Assembly (NCBI GenBank): GCA_011799875.1
Contig: CM022299.1
Location: forward strand, 333,048,409 to 333,112,408
Origin: Thinopyrum elongatum
Taxonomy: Eukaryota; Streptophyta; Magnoliopsida; Poales; Poaceae
Reading direction: 5' to 3'
Length of the DNA stretch: 64,000 nucleotides
Positions 63,401 through 64,000 of the stretch are shown here, piece after piece. The notes under the pieces were generated by a model, which was given only the letters and a program-made list of their open reading frames with translations, made no database searches and was not told where the DNA came from. The position numbers and the translations under genes are program-made. Numbering within the stretch: the stretch's first letter is position 1; each line of letters opens with the position of its first letter.

Positions 63401-64000
63401 AACTGGGACTTTGTGTATGTTCTCGAAAGGCGTTTGTCGAGTGTTCATTAAGAAAGTTTCTGTACAAGTTTGTAAACGAACTCCTTAAGAAAAGTTCTCC
63501 AAAAGTTCCCTATGAAAGAATCCTTTGAAGCATCTGGTGGTCACAAACGTTTTGATTACTTGTGGAGCCAAAACGGACTCCGTACGAGTCAGATATCCAT
63601 GTTTCAGTTAACACTGCGCAAAACTGATTCCGAACGACAGTTACAGACTAGTTCTTGTGTAGTTGCATTCGATTTTTTCCATTCTACTTCAGTAAACATC
63701 TGCATATGAGATCCAATTACTTCTAGGAAAATGCAAGAGACCTTAGTTATGATGATTCACTAGGTCCATAGCTGGGACTTTGTGTATGTTCTCGAAAGGC
63801 GTTTGTCGAGTGCTCGTTAAGAAAGTTTCTGTACAAGTTTATGAATGAACTCCTTAAGAAAATTTCTCCAAAGGTTCCCTATGAAAGAATCTTTTGAAGC
63901 ATCTGGTCGTCACAAACGTTTTGACTATTTGTGGAGCAAAAACGTACTTCGTATGAGTCAGATATCCATGTTTCAGTTAACACTACGCCAAACTGATTCT

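Larger units (their letters stand above)
1..64000 (+). repeat. Tandem satellite array, ~368 bp monomer
   Basis: The entire window consists of head-to-tail copies of one AT-rich unit. Landmarks recurring in fixed order in each unit are CTATGAAAGAATCC, GGTCGTCACAAA, TATGAGTCAGATATCC, TTTCAGTTAACACTG, GACTAGTTCTTGTGTAG, CATTCTACTTCACTAAAC, ATGAGATCCAATTAC, GCACTAGGTCCA, GGCGTTTGTCGAGTG and CTCCTTAAGAAAAG. In the clean part, successive CTATGAAAG landmarks lie 368-369 bp apart (for example 48,889 to 49,257 and 62,771 to 63,140 to 63,508). I saw no inverted monomer and no transposon. Both window ends lie inside monomers, so the array extends beyond it. The family and species are not recognised. Centromeric or subtelomeric heterochromatin is an inference from array size and regularity. 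Confidence 0.98.
56494..64000 (+). repeat. Super-repeat copy C, truncated by window end
   Basis: The third occurrence of the ordered series is entirely in clean sequence. It follows copy A 1 to about 7,245 and copy B 28,094 to about 35,355 monomer by monomer, including the deleted monomer at 58,351, the TTCGTTGAACC variant near 60,737, the CCTCACAAA variants near 59,855 and 62,430, and the CAGTAAACATCTGCATATG monomer near 63,690. It measures 7,507 bp against about 7,245 and 7,262 bp in A and B. The 2.2 kb HOR array would be predicted to start just beyond the window end. Confidence 0.85.

Noticed and set aside
1..64000. CRISPR-like array of regularly spaced repeats
   Set aside because: The repeated unit is the full ~368 bp with no short conserved repeat alternating with unique spacers, and no cas-like genes are present.

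Overview
The whole 64 kb window is one uninterrupted eukaryotic satellite DNA array. I see no protein-coding gene, rRNA, tRNA, transposable element or CRISPR array. The basic unit is a 366-369 bp, AT-rich monomer. All copies I followed run head to tail in the same orientation, and about 175 units fill the window (64,000 / ~365). The array enters at base 1 and leaves at base 64,000, so the real locus is longer. The pattern is typical of centromeric, pericentromeric or subtelomeric heterochromatin. A ~368 bp unit is about two nucleosome repeats, a common satellite length in plants and some insects. I do not recognise the family and cannot name the species; a plant is my weak preference.

The array has nested higher-order structure. 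(1) At the largest scale the same ordered series of variant monomers occurs three times: copy A (1-28,093), copy B (28,094-56,493) and copy C (56,494 to the window end, truncated). (2) Copies A and B each contain a higher-order repeat (HOR) of 2.20-2.26 kb built from seven monomer types, one pair being fused by a ~240 bp internal deletion. It is present about 5.4 times in A (7,554-19,505) and 4.3 times in B (35,675-45,318). (3) Flanking segments hold further duplicated blocks, including a ~2.4 kb block recurring at 4.0 kb spacing.

Sequence quality is uneven. From about 45,319 to the end the monomers are full length and clean. Upstream, nearly every monomer has lost scattered single bases. Over the same monomer series A measures about 7,245 bp, B about 7,262 bp and C 7,507 bp. 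A and B also share many of the same odd small deletions, which C lacks. This looks like unpolished long-read consensus used twice, so the 28 kb super-repeat may be partly or wholly an assembly product. A 185 bp GC-rich stretch at 22,580-22,764 is the only clearly non-satellite sequence and is probably also a low-quality patch.

Short open frames of 60-165 codons occur on both strands once per monomer. They are a by-product of the repeat and are not annotated as genes. The points of biological interest are the HOR architecture, the microhomology-flanked deletions that create the variant monomers, a 12-bp expandable sub-repeat, CpG-concentrated variation, and a TGAGTCA palindromic element repeated once per monomer.
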